From Martinezella rhizogenes (GTDB lineage Bacteria > Pseudomonadota > Alphaproteobacteria > Rhizobiales > Rhizobiaceae), in contig NZ_JAPYZZ010000012.1 of assembly GCF_027460065.1 (NCBI RefSeq), positions 1-64,000 of the forward strand: DNA of 64,000 bases. Reading direction: 5' to 3'. A program made the translations under genes and the position numbers. The notes beneath the pieces were generated by a model. The model was not told the origin of the DNA and ran no database searches. It saw nothing but the letters and a program-made list of their open reading frames with translations. Shown here piece after piece: positions 25,488-35,455 of the stretch (position 1 is the stretch's first letter; the number at the start of each line of letters is the position of its first letter).

Positions 25488-26282
25488 ATGCTGAAATGTG
25501 AAGCCAACGTTATAAAGCCGCTCCTCATGGGCATGTTGCTTGCGTCGCTCGCAATGCCGGTGCTGGCTTTTGACATTAATGCGGGCGTGACGAAGGAATC
25601 CGGCCCCTTTGACCTGTTCAAGTTCGGCTTCAAGGCCTACAAGAACGGCAACAAGGGTGAAGCCGTCGAGGCCTACCGTTACGCCGCGGAAAAGGGCCAT
25701 ACCGGCTCGCGCTGGGCGCTTGCCAATATGTATGCCTATGGCGATGGCGTCGCCAAGAACGATCTGGAAGCTTTCAAGATCTACAGCGAAATCGCCAGCC
25801 AGGGTGTGGAACCGGGTTCGGAAGATACCGGCTTCTTCGTCAACGCCCTTCTTTCCCTCGCCGATTATTATCGTCACGGCATTCCCGGCAGCCCTGTCAA
25901 AATGGACCTTTCGCAGGCCCGACAGCTTTATTTCCAGGTGGCTTCCACCTTTGGCGTAGCTGAAGCGCAGTTCCGGCTGGCGGAGATGATTCTTGCGGGC
26001 GAGGGTGGCCGCGCCGATGTGCAGCAGGCCAAGAAGTGGCTCAACCAGGCCCGCAAGCACGGCCATGCCGGCGCCATGTCGATTTTCGGCAATCTGATCT
26101 TCCAGGAAGGCCAGACGACGCAGGGGCTGGCCTTCATGACGGCGGCGCTCGACAAGTGCACGGCGGTGGACTGTACCTGGATCCAGAACCTGCAGGAGCA
26201 GGCATTTTCTCTCGCCGGCGAAAATGATCGCCGCGCCGCCATCGCCATGGCGCAGAACATGCAGTTCAACGATCCGGATTGA
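25488..26282 (+). CDS. exoR: ExoR, periplasmic repressor of the ExoS/ChvG-ChvI system
   Basis: Encodes 264 residues. A signal peptide (IKPLLMGMLLASLAMPVLA) precedes mature FDINAGVTKESGPFDLFKFGF. Sel1/TPR-like repeats follow (e.g. AEKGHTGSRWALANMYAYGDGVAKND, AEAQFRLAEMILAGEGGRADVQQAKKWLNQARKHGHAGAM). In Agrobacterium and Sinorhizobium, ExoR binds the sensor kinase ChvG/ExoS in the periplasm and holds it off; acid-triggered ExoR breakdown switches on succinoglycan, T6SS and virulence genes and shuts motility. Start MLKCEANVIK at 25488, with GAGAGAAG nine bases upstream. Monocistronic. Confidence 0.95.
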   Translation: MLKCEANVIKPLLMGMLLASLAMPVLAFDINAGVTKESGPFDLFKFGFKAYKNGNKGEAVEAYRYAAEKGHTGSRWALANMYAYGDGVAKNDLEAFKIYSEIASQGVEPGSEDTGFFVNALLSLADYYRHGIPGSPVKMDLSQARQLYFQVASTFGVAEAQFRLAEMILAGEGGRADVQQAKKWLNQARKHGHAGAMSIFGNLIFQEGQTTQGLAFMTAALDKCTAVDCTWIQNLQEQAFSLAGENDRRAAIAMAQNMQFNDPD

Positions 26283-26340
26283 GAATGGGCCGGATTGAGA
26301 GTGCCGATCGGGACGGTTTCATCCGCCCGATAGAATTGGG

Positions 26341-27138
26341 TCAGCCGATCGGACTGAAATCGAAATAACCGCAGACCGGCACATGGTCGGACGGTTTTTC
26401 CCAAGCCCGCACATGTTTTTCGATCTCGACCGATTGCAGCCTGTCGGCCGCTTCCGCTGACAGCATCAGATGATCGATGCGGATGCCGTTGTTTTTCGGC
26501 CATGCGCCGGCCTGATAATCCCAGAAGGAATAAAGTCCTGCCGCGTCGGTCGTCGCACGCGCGGCGTCAGTGAAGCCGAGATTTTCCAGTTTGCGGAAGG
26601 CCGCCCGGGTCTTCGGCAGGAACAGGGCGTCGCCTTCCCACACGCGTGGGTCGTGGCAATCAAAGGGCTCGGGGATGACGTTGTAGTCGCCGGCGAGGAT
26701 CAGCGGCTCTTCCAGGGCAAGGCGATCTTCCGCAAAGCGCCGCAGGCGCTCCATCCAGGCAAGCTTGTAAGGATATTTGACCGGATCATCAGGCGGATTG
26801 CCGTTCGGCAGGTAAAGCGAGCAGACGCGGATTACTCCACCTTCGACGGAAAACACGCCTTCGATGAAACGGGCCTGCTCATCGGCATCATCGCCGGGCA
26901 GGCCACGATTGACCTCGTCCGGCCTGACCTTTGAGAGGAGGGCGACGCCGTTGAAACCCTTCTGGCCGTGGGTCTCGACGTGATAACCGAGCGCCTCCAG
27001 CTCCAGCCGGGGAAAGCCCTCGTCAACCGACTTGATTTCCTGAAGGCAGGCGATGTCAGGCGAGGAATCCTTCAGCCACTGGCAGAGGTTTTCGATACGC
27101 GCCTTGACGCCGTTGATGTTCCAGGTGGCAATCTTCAT
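26341..27138 (-). CDS. xth: exodeoxyribonuclease III / AP endonuclease
   Basis: A 265-residue EEP-fold DNA repair nuclease that cuts 5' of abasic sites. Motifs are MKIATWNINGVKARI (catalytic Asn), CLQEIKS (metal Glu), YLPNGNP, LAGDYNV (Asp-Asn pair), the IRIDHLMLS motif and SDHVPV (Asp-His pair), so all active-site residues are present. Convergent with exoR. Rhizobia carry more than one Xth paralogue, so the numbering is left open. Confidence 0.93.
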   Translation of the reverse strand: MKIATWNINGVKARIENLCQWLKDSSPDIACLQEIKSVDEGFPRLELEALGYHVETHGQKGFNGVALLSKVRPDEVNRGLPGDDADEQARFIEGVFSVEGGVIRVCSLYLPNGNPPDDPVKYPYKLAWMERLRRFAEDRLALEEPLILAGDYNVIPEPFDCHDPRVWEGDALFLPKTRAAFRKLENLGFTDAARATTDAAGLYSFWDYQAGAWPKNNGIRIDHLMLSAEAADRLQSVEIEKHVRAWEKPSDHVPVCGYFDFSPIG

Positions 27139-27262
27139 CGGAGTTTCCCTTTTGTGGGGGTACTTTTACCCGATGCAAATGCGATTGCCACCGTTTTTGG
27201 AAGGTGCCGGTGCGTATGTGGTGGATAGACGCCGGGCGGGCGGGGTCGCTGTGTTTCTCCTC

Positions 27263-27380
27263 CCTCATTCCTGTGCTTGTCACAGGAATCCAGCCAGCCC
27301 CAAGTCCTTGGGCTGAAAGGACTCTTCCCGCCGCGCAGACGCACGTTGACTGGATTCCTGTGACAAGCACAGGAATGAGG
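27263..27380. repeat. REP-like inverted repeat, TCCTGTG-stem family, copy A1
   Basis: A 118-bp element. The two ends are perfect 31-bp inverted repeats. Each arm is itself a hairpin: TCAT, TCCTGTG, loop CTTGT, CACAGGA, ATCCA. The spacer carries GCCCCAAGTCCTTGGGC and a GC-rich CCGCGCAGACGCACG part. It lies upstream of xth and downstream of erpA. Confidence 0.85.
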
Positions 27381-27450
27381 AGAGGAGAGAGATGCGAGTT
27401 ACTTCAAAGCTTGGTGACTGGCATGCGGATTGCGCGCCGGTATTTCCCAC

Positions 27451-27783
27451 TCAAATAGAAAAGCTCGTGCCGCAGCCGCAGCTTGCCACCGCATTCGGGT
27501 TCTTGATCTGGAACGACTGCCCGAGCAGATTGTCGACGAAGTCGATTTCGGAGCCGGCCATGTAGATGACCGACATGCTGTCGATCAGCACCCTGGCGTC
27601 GCCGCGGGCGATCACGATGTCGTCATCGGCTTTGTCTTCGGCCAGATCGAACTTGTAGGAGAAGCCCGAGCAGCCGCCGCCTTCCACAGAGACGCGCAGC
27701 GCCTGTTTGCCGGCATCGGCGGCGACGATCTGCGCGATTCGCTTGGCCGCTGCTTCCGAAAGGGTAATGTCGCTGTTTTCCAT
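27451..27783 (-). CDS. erpA: iron-sulfur cluster insertion protein ErpA
   Basis: A 110-residue A-type Fe-S carrier (HesB/IscA family). The three conserved cysteines are in GGGCSGFSY and SCGCGTSF at the C-terminus. ITLSEAAAKRIAQIVAAD and SMSVIYMAGSEIDFVDNLLGQSFQIKNPNA are the family core. It delivers clusters to apo-enzymes such as those of the isoprenoid pathway and, probably, MoaA. Divergent from dgt, as is usual in rhizobia. Confidence 0.93.
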   Translation of the reverse strand: MENSDITLSEAAAKRIAQIVAADAGKQALRVSVEGGGCSGFSYKFDLAEDKADDDIVIARGDARVLIDSMSVIYMAGSEIDFVDNLLGQSFQIKNPNAVASCGCGTSFSI

Positions 27784-27997
27784 GTCGTTTCTCCTGCCGG
27801 GGTCAAGAACCGGAGAGCAATAATCTCGTTCTCACCATTATAAACCGGTCAAATTAACGGTCTATAGCCTGTTGAAGGCGGTCAACGCGGCGATGATGCT
27901 TTGCGCTGACCTCTGCGATAGGTATGAAGGGTGAATGAAAAGGTCAATGGCCGAGGCGAAAAGGAAGCCCCGGCCGGAGAAGACAACAGGTGGATGC

Positions 27998-29215
27998 ATG
28001 ATCATAGACCAGCGCGCATTGGGTTTCGGAAGTGGGGAGAGGGCGGTTTTCGCCTCGGATCCATGGACGACGCGCGGGCGTCTTTTTCCCGAAGAGGGAA
28101 GCCTGACGCGTTCCGAATTCCAGCGTGACCGGGACCGCATCGTGCATACGACCGCCTTTCGCCGCCTGAAACATAAGACGCAGGTCTTCATCAGCCCTGA
28201 CGGCGATCACTACCGCACGCGGCTTACCCATACCATCGAGGTGGCGCAGATCGCCCGCGCTCTCGCCCGTGCGCTGAAGCTGGATGAGGATCTGGCCGAA
28301 GGCGTGGCTCTGGTGCATGATTTCGGCCACACGCCCTTTGGCCATACCGGCGAAGACGCGCTCGATGCGGTGCTGTTGCCCTATGGCGGGTTTGACCACA
28401 ATGCGCAGTCACTGCGTATCGTCACCAAGCTGGAGCGTCGTTATGCCGAATATGACGGCATCAACCTGACCTGGGAGACGCTGGAAGGCCTCGTCAAACA
28501 CAATGGCCCGCTGGTGAATGCCAATGGCGAGGGGATAAAGGGGCCGGTTCCGCTGCCCATCCTCGAATATTGCGAGTTGCAGGATCTTGAGATCGGCAGC
28601 TATGCCAGCCTCGAGGCGCAGGTGGCGGCGATTGCCGACGACATCGCTTATAATACCCACGATATAGATGACGGTCTGCGCGCCGGTTATCTCACCTTCG
28701 AGATGCTGGAGGAGGTGCCATTCCTGAGCGGGCTGATGGCGCAGGTGCGGGGCAAATATCCCGTGCTCGACAAGGAGCGTTTCGCCAACGAGATCATGCG
28801 GCGGCAGATTACCCATATGGTGGAAGACGTGATTGGCGTAGCGCAGCAGAATCTCGCCCGGCTGAAGCCGCAGAGTGCTGCCGATATTCGCGCCGCCGAT
28901 TTCACCGTCGCGACATTTTCGCCCGAGATGGCTGAAACCGACCGGCAGATCAAGAAGCTATTGTTCGGCCATATCTACCGGCATCCGGAAATCATGCGCA
29001 TCCGCGCCGGTGCCACGCAGATCGTCACCGATCTTTTCCACCGTTATATGGAAACGCCGGCGGAGATGCAGAGCCACTACTGGGTGGACAGCATTTCCGG
29101 CATGAGCGTGGCCGCCAAGGCCCGGCATGTGGGCGACTATCTGGCTGGCATGACCGACAGTTATGCACTGCGCGCCCACCAGCGGCTGTTTGACCACACC
29201 CCCGATTTGCGATAG
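27998..29215 (+). CDS. dgt: deoxyguanosinetriphosphate triphosphohydrolase-like protein
   Basis: A 405-residue HD-domain dNTPase, cytosolic, releasing deoxynucleoside and triphosphate. The metal-binding HD residues are in [34 protein letters not shown] and [17 protein letters not shown]. The start at ATG 27998 ([11 protein letters not shown]) follows AGGTGG and gives the usual length; the frame is open 21 codons further up but that part is basic and unconserved. argS follows 75 bp later. Confidence 0.92.
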   Translation: MIIDQRALGFGSGERAVFASDPWTTRGRLFPEEGSLTRSEFQRDRDRIVHTTAFRRLKHKTQVFISPDGDHYRTRLTHTIEVAQIARALARALKLDEDLAEGVALVHDFGHTPFGHTGEDALDAVLLPYGGFDHNAQSLRIVTKLERRYAEYDGINLTWETLEGLVKHNGPLVNANGEGIKGPVPLPILEYCELQDLEIGSYASLEAQVAAIADDIAYNTHDIDDGLRAGYLTFEMLEEVPFLSGLMAQVRGKYPVLDKERFANEIMRRQITHMVEDVIGVAQQNLARLKPQSAADIRAADFTVATFSPEMAETDRQIKKLLFGHIYRHPEIMRIRAGATQIVTDLFHRYMETPAEMQSHYWVDSISGMSVAAKARHVGDYLAGMTDSYALRAHQRLFDHTPDLR

Positions 29216-29290
29216 GGCAGCGGGCAACCGCGAAGCCGACCCGGTTATGATGGCCGGACTAAACAGAAGCCCTTCGCGCAGGTTGGAACG

Positions 29291-31048
29291 ATGAACATTT
29301 TTGCTGATTTCGATACCAGGATCAAAAACGCGCTCGAGACCCTCGATCTCGTTAAAGAGAACCGCGAAAAGGTCGATTTCAGTCGAATTACCGTCGAATC
29401 CCCGCGTGATCTCAGCCATGGCGATGTCGCAACCAATGCAGCCATGGTGCTTGCGAAGCCGCTCGGCACCAATCCGCGCGCGCTTGCCGAGCTCATCGCG
29501 CCGGCCCTTCAGGCCGATGGCGATGTCGACAGCGTCAATGTCGCGGGTCCCGGTTTCATCAATCTCAAGGTTTCCGTCGGTTACTGGCAGCGGCTTCTTG
29601 CCGGCATGATCGGGCAGGGCATCGATTTCGGTCGCTCCACCGTCGGCGCCGGCCAGAAGATCAATGTCGAATATGTCTCCGCCAACCCGACCGGTCCGAT
29701 GCATGTCGGCCATTGCCGTGGTGCTGTCGTGGGCGACACGCTGGCGAACCTGCTCGCATTCGCAGGTTACGGCGTCACCAAGGAATATTACATCAACGAT
29801 GCCGGCTCGCAGATCGACGTGCTGGCCCGTTCCGTCTTCCTGCGTTACCGCGAGGCGCTGGGTGAGGATATCGGCACCATTCCGTCCGGTCTCTACCCCG
29901 GTGACTATCTCGTTCCGGTCGGCCAGGCGCTGGCGGATGAATTTGGCATCAAGCTGCGTGCCATGCCGGAAGAAAAGTGGATGCCTATCGTTAAGGACAA
30001 GGCAATCGACGCGATGATGGCGATGATCCGCGAGGATCTGGCGCTGCTCAATGTGCGGCACGACGTGTTCTTCTCGGAGCGCACGCTGCATGAGGGCAAT
30101 GGCGGCCCGATCCTTTCGGCGATCAACGATCTCACCTTCAAGGGCCATGTCTACAAGGGCACCCTGCCGCCGCCGAAGGGCGAATTGCCTGACGACTGGG
30201 AAGATCGCGAGCAGACGCTGTTTCGTTCCACGGAAGTGGGCGACGACATGGACCGCGCGCTGATGAAGTCGGATGGTTCCTACACCTATTTCGCCGCCGA
30301 CGTCGCTTACTTCAAGAACAAGTTTGACCGTGGTTTTTCCGAGATGATCTATGTGCTCGGCGCCGACCATGGCGGTTACGTCAAGCGGCTGGAAGCCGTC
30401 GCGCGCGCCGTCTCCGAAGGTAAGTCGAAGCTGACGGTTCTGCTCTGCCAGCTCGTCAAGCTGTTCCGTGACGGCGAGCCGGTGAAGATGTCGAAACGCT
30501 CCGGCGACTTCGTGACGCTGCGCGATGTTGTCGACGAAGTGGGTCGCGATCCCGTGCGATTCATGATGCTCTATCGGAAGAATTCTGAGCCGCTGGACTT
30601 CGATTTCGCGAAAGTGACCGAACAATCTAAGGATAATCCGGTCTTTTACGTGCAATATGCGCATGCCCGCTGCAAGTCGATCTTTCGTCAGGCGCAGGAG
30701 GCGTTTCCGGGCCTTGCGCCGTCTGCCGAAGACATGGTGGCGTCTGTTTCTTTAATTAGCGATATCAACGAGTTGCAGCTGGTCGCGAAGCTCGCCGAAT
30801 ATCCGCGTCTGATCGAATCCGCGGCCCTTTCGCATGAGCCGCACAGGCTTGCTTTTTACCTCTATGATCTCGCCGGTTCCTTCCATGGACACTGGAACAA
30901 GGGTAAAGACCATCAGGAATTACGTTTTATTAACGATAAAAACCGAGAATTGAGCATTGCCAGACTTGGGCTGGTGAATGCTGTCGCGAATGTTTTGAAG
31001 TCCGGCCTTACGCTTTTAGGAGCGGACGCACCTGACGAAATGCGATAA
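29291..31048 (+). CDS. argS: arginyl-tRNA synthetase
   Basis: A 585-residue class Ia synthetase. The HIGH motif reads HVGH within [14 protein letters not shown] (around residue 138). The KMSK-like motif is [13 protein letters not shown] (around 399). The C-terminal DALR anticodon domain ([12 protein letters not shown] ... [14 protein letters not shown]) is present, with the N-terminal Add-1 domain (residues 1-110). It heads the run argS-SPOR-nagZ. Confidence 0.97.
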   Translation: MNIFADFDTRIKNALETLDLVKENREKVDFSRITVESPRDLSHGDVATNAAMVLAKPLGTNPRALAELIAPALQADGDVDSVNVAGPGFINLKVSVGYWQRLLAGMIGQGIDFGRSTVGAGQKINVEYVSANPTGPMHVGHCRGAVVGDTLANLLAFAGYGVTKEYYINDAGSQIDVLARSVFLRYREALGEDIGTIPSGLYPGDYLVPVGQALADEFGIKLRAMPEEKWMPIVKDKAIDAMMAMIREDLALLNVRHDVFFSERTLHEGNGGPILSAINDLTFKGHVYKGTLPPPKGELPDDWEDREQTLFRSTEVGDDMDRALMKSDGSYTYFAADVAYFKNKFDRGFSEMIYVLGADHGGYVKRLEAVARAVSEGKSKLTVLLCQLVKLFRDGEPVKMSKRSGDFVTLRDVVDEVGRDPVRFMMLYRKNSEPLDFDFAKVTEQSKDNPVFYVQYAHARCKSIFRQAQEAFPGLAPSAEDMVASVSLISDINELQLVAKLAEYPRLIESAALSHEPHRLAFYLYDLAGSFHGHWNKGKDHQELRFINDKNRELSIARLGLVNAVANVLKSGLTLLGADAPDEMR

Positions 31049-31114
31049 CATATCACCATTATTTGCTCACAATACGCTGGCAAGAGCTGCAATGCGTAGA
31101 TGGTGGAACACGTA

Positions 31115-34100
31115 ATGGTCGAAAAAAATGTCGCGTATAACCGGGACGCCCGGTCCGAAGGCTTCGCTGACAACGATCCTCTGGCAGAACTGGCGCGTAT
31201 CGTCGGCTTTGAAGATCGTCCTTCGCATGCGGGTTCCGAGGTCCAGCAACGCGCTGCATCGCCGGTCGTCCGCCGCGAACCCGAATTCAATCTCGAAGAC
31301 GAGCTGCTTCGTGAATTCGAGGTTTACGATGCCCCCCACGCCGATCCGGTCGTTCTTGATCCGGCGAACGATGTTCGTGCCGGCATCCACCCCACCGACT
31401 TCATGCAGCGCGTCGAGGAGGTTTTCGCCCGCCGCGAGCCCGAGCCGATGGCCAAACCCGCGCCGCAGCCGCAGGTGAGGCAGGAGCCGCTTCCCGAGGT
31501 CGATCAGGCCTATATTCACAATTACGTCGAAACATCCGGGCAGCAGGATATTCGCGCGGATTTCCGCGATGACGCCGGTGCGGTGGCGGAAGTTTTCGAT
31601 GTGCATTCGCGCCAGCCGCGCGCCGCCGAGCCGGTCGTCTACCAGCAGGCCGCTCCCCAATTCGCCCCACAGGTGGCATGGGAAGAGCCGCAGGCGATCG
31701 AGCCGTCCCAGCCTGAATGGCACACCATGCCGGAACTCCCGGCCGATGTTTCCAGCAATATTTCTTCCGATGCTTACGCCTATGCGCCGGAGCCGCAGGC
31801 TTTCGATCTCGCTGACGAGGTGGAGATTGCCGTTGCGGAAGAAACGCCCGCGCCGGTTTCGGTCCGTCCTCCTTCGCATGGCCGTTCCTCGCTGGAATTT
31901 TCCAGCCTGAGGCTGCCGCTCGCCAATTTTGGCGCGCGCCGCGATGTCTCGGCGGTCGATCCGCGACGGGTAGAGCCGCGTTCCGAACAGCAAATCGCTG
32001 CGGCCCGGATCGAGCCGCAGGCCGCGCCCGTTCCTGCCGTTGTTCATGCCGAAGAGGCCGTGCCATCCTTTGCGCAGTCGGTCGCCGAGGTATTCACGCC
32101 TGCCGCAGAACCGCTGGCGCCGGCAATTGCCGAGAGACCGGCAGCGAAAGATCTCTCGCCGATGGACGAGCTGATTTACGGCGTTGCCCAATATTCCATT
32201 CCCGAGCGTGGTGAGCCACCGCTCGTCAAGTCCGAGCCCGTTGCTCAGATTGCGAAAGTCGAGCCGCCTGTGGTTGCCGCAGCGCCCGCGAAGGCGGCAC
32301 CGGTTGCTGCCGCTGTACCCGCGTCGCCCATCGAGGAACCGGATTTCACGGATTTCGCCGGCTTCAATGATGATGATTTCGAGCTTGCGCTCGATGATCT
32401 CGACCTTGATCTGGATCTGTCCGAAATCGCCGAAGCTGAGGTTGCACCCGCACCGCAGCCCGTGCGTCCGCAGCCTTCTGCGCCGGTTGCCGCTGTTGCG
32501 GCGCAGCCGGTGAGGCACGAGCCTGCGCCTGCGCCGCGCCCCGCGCCCGTTGTTGCCGCCGCTCCGATCGCCGCAGCGCCGGTCGCCGCCGCTCCGGTTC
32601 AGCCGCGCCCTGTTGCCGCGCAGCCGGCCGTGCCGCAGACGCTGGAAAGCCTGCCTTTCGATCCTTCGCAGATCGGCGAGACGGAAGAGCATCCGGAAAC
32701 CATCGTCGAGATGGATGTACCGGAGCTGCCAGTTGGCGTTTTTGAACCCAAGCCCGCAGCTCGCCGTCACGAGGAAGATCTCGATATCGATACCGAGCTT
32801 GCGACGCTGTTTGCTCCCGCCGTTGCCGGTGGTCTTGACCGTCACAAGCATGCGGAAAATCGCGGTGCGGCTCAGGCGCGTCCTGTTCAGGCACCGGAAG
32901 AGGCTGACGAATTTGAACGGGCTCTGGAAGAAGACTTCCGCCGCTCGATGCAGGAGGCCGCTGCCTCCCGTGGCAACACGCCGCGCGAAGCTGAAGACAC
33001 CTATGTCAACCCTCAAGCGGCTTATCGCGATGAGGATGAAGGTGGCGGTCGTCGCTGGATCATGCCGGTTGCCGCAGCAATCGGTCTGGTGCTGATCGGC
33101 GGCGGCGTTTATGCGCTGATGTCGGGCGGTTCGTCTGGCACCGGCTCGAATGGCGCGCCCGTCATCATCTCGGCAGACAATGATCCGATGAAGGTCGTGC
33201 CGGAAAATCCAGGCGGCCGCGTCGTACCAAATCAGGACAAGGCGGTTTATGACCGCGTGGCCGGCGGCAGTGCTGCCGATCCTAAGCAGCCGGCGCTGAT
33301 CTCCAGCAACGAACAGCCGGTTGACGTGGTCCAGCGCACGCTGATCCCCGAACAATTGCCGCTGGAGGGCGAAAACGACGCGGATATGGAAGCAGCCGGC
33401 ACGCCGGTTGGTGAGACCGAAGATCCGCGCCTGCTTTCGCCGGAAGAAAAGGCCGCCCAGAACGAAGGCGCTGGTGCGACAGGCGTTTCGCCGCGCAAGG
33501 TCCGTACCATGATCGTCAAGCCTGACGGTACGCTGGTGGCGCAGGAAGTCGACGCACCGGCTGCCCAGCCGCCCAAGGCCGATAAGGTTGCCGAGCTTGC
33601 CGCACCGCAGACCGCCAAGCCGGGTGAGGGCGCTCCTGCCGTCATCGCCGCTTCGCGGGTTCCGGTGGCGCCGGAGCAGGCTCAGCCGCAGGCCAACACG
33701 CCTGCCGCCGCCAAGCCGTCTACGCAATCGGCAGCACCGCTTCCGGCGGCACGTCCGTCCTCGCAGCCCGCCAATGTGGTGGCAACGGTGACCAACCAGG
33801 GCAATGTCCGCCCGGCGACGACCGCTCCTGCCCAGCCGCAGGCTGCACAGCAGCAGACGGCAGCCGCAACACCGGCTGCGACCAGCACGCCGTCTGCCGG
33901 TGGTTATTATATCCAGATCGCGTCGCTGCCGAGCCAGGCCGAAGCCCAGAAGTCCTACCAGAACATGTCGACCAAGTTCGGCTCGGTCATCGGTGGACGC
34001 GGCGTCGACATCAAGGCTGCCGAAATCGCCGGCAAGGGCACGTTCTATCGCGTCCGCATCCCGGCCGGCGACAAGAACGAAGCCGTGGCGCTGTGCGAGA

Positions 34101-34141
34101 AGTTCCGCTCGGCCGGTGGCAGCTGCCTGGTGGCACGCTGA
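31115..34141 (+). CDS. large SPOR-domain cell-envelope protein
   Basis: About 1008 residues: a long (~640 residue) cytoplasmic part rich in Ala, Pro, Glu and Val with acidic islands (e.g. DFAGFNDDDFELALDDLDLDLDLS); one membrane helix (WIMPVAAAIGLVLIGGGVYAL) near residue 650; a periplasmic linker; and a C-terminal SPOR domain from YYIQIASLPSQAEAQKSYQ to the end. SPOR domains bind denuded septal peptidoglycan, so a division or polar-growth role is likely. The ATG at 31115 has GGTGGA upstream; 31100 is an alternative. Position between argS and nagZ fits rhizobial gene order. Confidence 0.88.
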   Translation: MVEKNVAYNRDARSEGFADNDPLAELARIVGFEDRPSHAGSEVQQRAASPVVRREPEFNLEDELLREFEVYDAPHADPVVLDPANDVRAGIHPTDFMQRVEEVFARREPEPMAKPAPQPQVRQEPLPEVDQAYIHNYVETSGQQDIRADFRDDAGAVAEVFDVHSRQPRAAEPVVYQQAAPQFAPQVAWEEPQAIEPSQPEWHTMPELPADVSSNISSDAYAYAPEPQAFDLADEVEIAVAEETPAPVSVRPPSHGRSSLEFSSLRLPLANFGARRDVSAVDPRRVEPRSEQQIAAARIEPQAAPVPAVVHAEEAVPSFAQSVAEVFTPAAEPLAPAIAERPAAKDLSPMDELIYGVAQYSIPERGEPPLVKSEPVAQIAKVEPPVVAAAPAKAAPVAAAVPASPIEEPDFTDFAGFNDDDFELALDDLDLDLDLSEIAEAEVAPAPQPVRPQPSAPVAAVAAQPVRHEPAPAPRPAPVVAAAPIAAAPVAAAPVQPRPVAAQPAVPQTLESLPFDPSQIGETEEHPETIVEMDVPELPVGVFEPKPAARRHEEDLDIDTELATLFAPAVAGGLDRHKHAENRGAAQARPVQAPEEADEFERALEEDFRRSMQEAAASRGNTPREAEDTYVNPQAAYRDEDEGGGRRWIMPVAAAIGLVLIGGGVYALMSGGSSGTGSNGAPVIISADNDPMKVVPENPGGRVVPNQDKAVYDRVAGGSAADPKQPALISSNEQPVDVVQRTLIPEQLPLEGENDADMEAAGTPVGETEDPRLLSPEEKAAQNEGAGATGVSPRKVRTMIVKPDGTLVAQEVDAPAAQPPKADKVAELAAPQTAKPGEGAPAVIAASRVPVAPEQAQPQANTPAAAKPSTQSAAPLPAARPSSQPANVVATVTNQGNVRPATTAPAQPQAAQQQTAAATPAATSTPSAGGYYIQIASLPSQAEAQKSYQNMSTKFGSVIGGRGVDIKAAEIAGKGTFYRVRIPAGDKNEAVALCEKFRSAGGSCLVAR

Positions 34142-34223
34142 TAACGGCCGATCTGGCTTCGTAACGATTGGGGCTGCCGAGTGGGGCAGCCCTTGGCATA
34201 TTCGGACCTTCCGGCAAACTCTA

Positions 34224-34295
34224 CGTCATCCTCGGGCTTGACCCGAGGATCCACGGCCGCCGAAATGGATCCTCGGGTCAAGCCCGAGGATGACG
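34224..34295. repeat. REP-like inverted repeat, CCTCGGG-stem family, copy B1
   Basis: A 72-bp element with perfect 30-bp inverted arms. Each arm reads CGTCAT, CCTCGGG, loop CTTGA, CCCGAGG, ATCCA. The spacer is only ~12 bp. It sits between the SPOR gene and nagZ. Confidence 0.88.
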
Positions 34296-34383
34296 CGGAG
34301 AAATTAACCGGACCTCTCCGCAGTCTCGATGGCTAAAGGCCATTCTTCCCTTACCCCTTTTGTTCTCAGACAGGCGTGACACC

Positions 34384-35400
34384 ATGACCCATTGCAAAGC
34401 TATGATCCTCGGATGCAGCGGGCTTTCGCTGACTGCCGACGAGATCGCCCTTTACCGCGACGAGCAGCCCTGGGGTTTCATCCTGTTCGGCCGCAATATC
34501 GGCGAGCCGCAGCAGATCAGCGATCTCGTCGCATCCATGCGTGATGCCGTCGGGCGCCCAGACGCGCCGGTGCTGATCGATCAGGAAGGCGGGCGGGTTC
34601 AGCGCATCAAGCCGCCGATCCTGCAAGCCTATCCGAATGCCCGCATTCTCGGCGAAATCTACGAGCGAGACCGCGAGGAAGGCCTGCGCGCCGCCTGGCT
34701 GATGTCACGCCTGCATGCCTTTGACCTGATGAAATTCGGCATCAATGTCGATTGTCTGCCGGTGCTCGACGTGCCGGTGGAAGGCGCCAGCAACGTCATC
34801 GGCAACCGTGCCTATGGTTACACGCCGACCATGGTGGCGCAGATGGGCCAAGCGGCGGCCGACGGGCTGAAGGCGGGCGGCATGTTGCCTGTCATGAAGC
34901 ATATGCCGGGTCATGGTCGCGGCATGGTCGATTCGCATCACGAACTGCCTGTGGTCGATGTGCCGCTCGATGAGCTGGACGCCCATGATTTCGTGCCGTT
35001 CCGGGCACTGAAGCATGAATTGATGGCGATGAGCGCGCATCTGGTGTTCAACGCCGTTGACCGCGAGCGGCCGGCGACGACGTCGAGGAAGGTGATCGAG
35101 GAAATCATCCGTGGCCGCATCGGCTTTGACGGGCTGCTGATGTCCGACGACAGTTCCATGAATGCGCTGAAGGGCACACTTGGCGAACGGGCTGCGAATA
35201 TTGTTGCGGGTGGCTGCGATATAGTCTTGCATTGCAACGGCGTGATGAGTGAAATGCTTCAGGTCGTGAAGGAGGTTCCCGTTCTTTCCGGCCGTTCGCT
35301 GGAGCGGGTGCGGGCCGTGGAAGCGGGTTTCCCCGCCGCCGACCCGTCCGACGAGGCGGAGCTGAGAGCCGAATTCAACGCCATGTGGGCCGTTTCCTGA
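34384..35400 (+). CDS. nagZ: beta-N-acetylhexosaminidase NagZ
   Basis: A 338-residue GH3 enzyme that removes GlcNAc from 1,6-anhydromuropeptides during cytosolic peptidoglycan recycling. Substrate and catalytic motifs are IDQEGGRVQRIKPP, KHMPGHGRGMVDSHHELP (the mobile loop His-Asp dyad) and LLMSDDSSMNAL with the nucleophile Asp. Start at MTHCKAMILG (34384). It is followed 55 bp later by scpA. Confidence 0.94.
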   Translation: MTHCKAMILGCSGLSLTADEIALYRDEQPWGFILFGRNIGEPQQISDLVASMRDAVGRPDAPVLIDQEGGRVQRIKPPILQAYPNARILGEIYERDREEGLRAAWLMSRLHAFDLMKFGINVDCLPVLDVPVEGASNVIGNRAYGYTPTMVAQMGQAAADGLKAGGMLPVMKHMPGHGRGMVDSHHELPVVDVPLDELDAHDFVPFRALKHELMAMSAHLVFNAVDRERPATTSRKVIEEIIRGRIGFDGLLMSDDSSMNALKGTLGERAANIVAGGCDIVLHCNGVMSEMLQVVKEVPVLSGRSLERVRAVEAGFPAADPSDEAELRAEFNAMWAVS

Positions 35401-35455
35401 CAGTCGGGCGGCCGCTCACTCGGGATCACAGGCCGGATATCCGGCGGATGGAACA

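Noticed and set aside
25184-25501. 105-codon frame upstream of exoR
   Set aside because: Starts with TTG, no ribosome site, no recognisable domain and overlaps the exoR start.
27204-27458. Small ORFs giving IPVLVTGIQ / WIPVTSTGM peptides at the TCCTGTG repeats
   Set aside because: They are translations of the intergenic inverted repeats and recur at every copy, not genes.
28958-30664. 568-codon antisense frame across argS
   Set aside because: argS on the other strand carries all synthetase motifs; the antisense product has no family features.
31067-33727. 886-codon antisense frame across the SPOR gene
   Set aside because: Arg/Gly-rich shadow of a low-complexity Ala/Pro/Glu coding region; the sense frame has a membrane helix and a SPOR domain.
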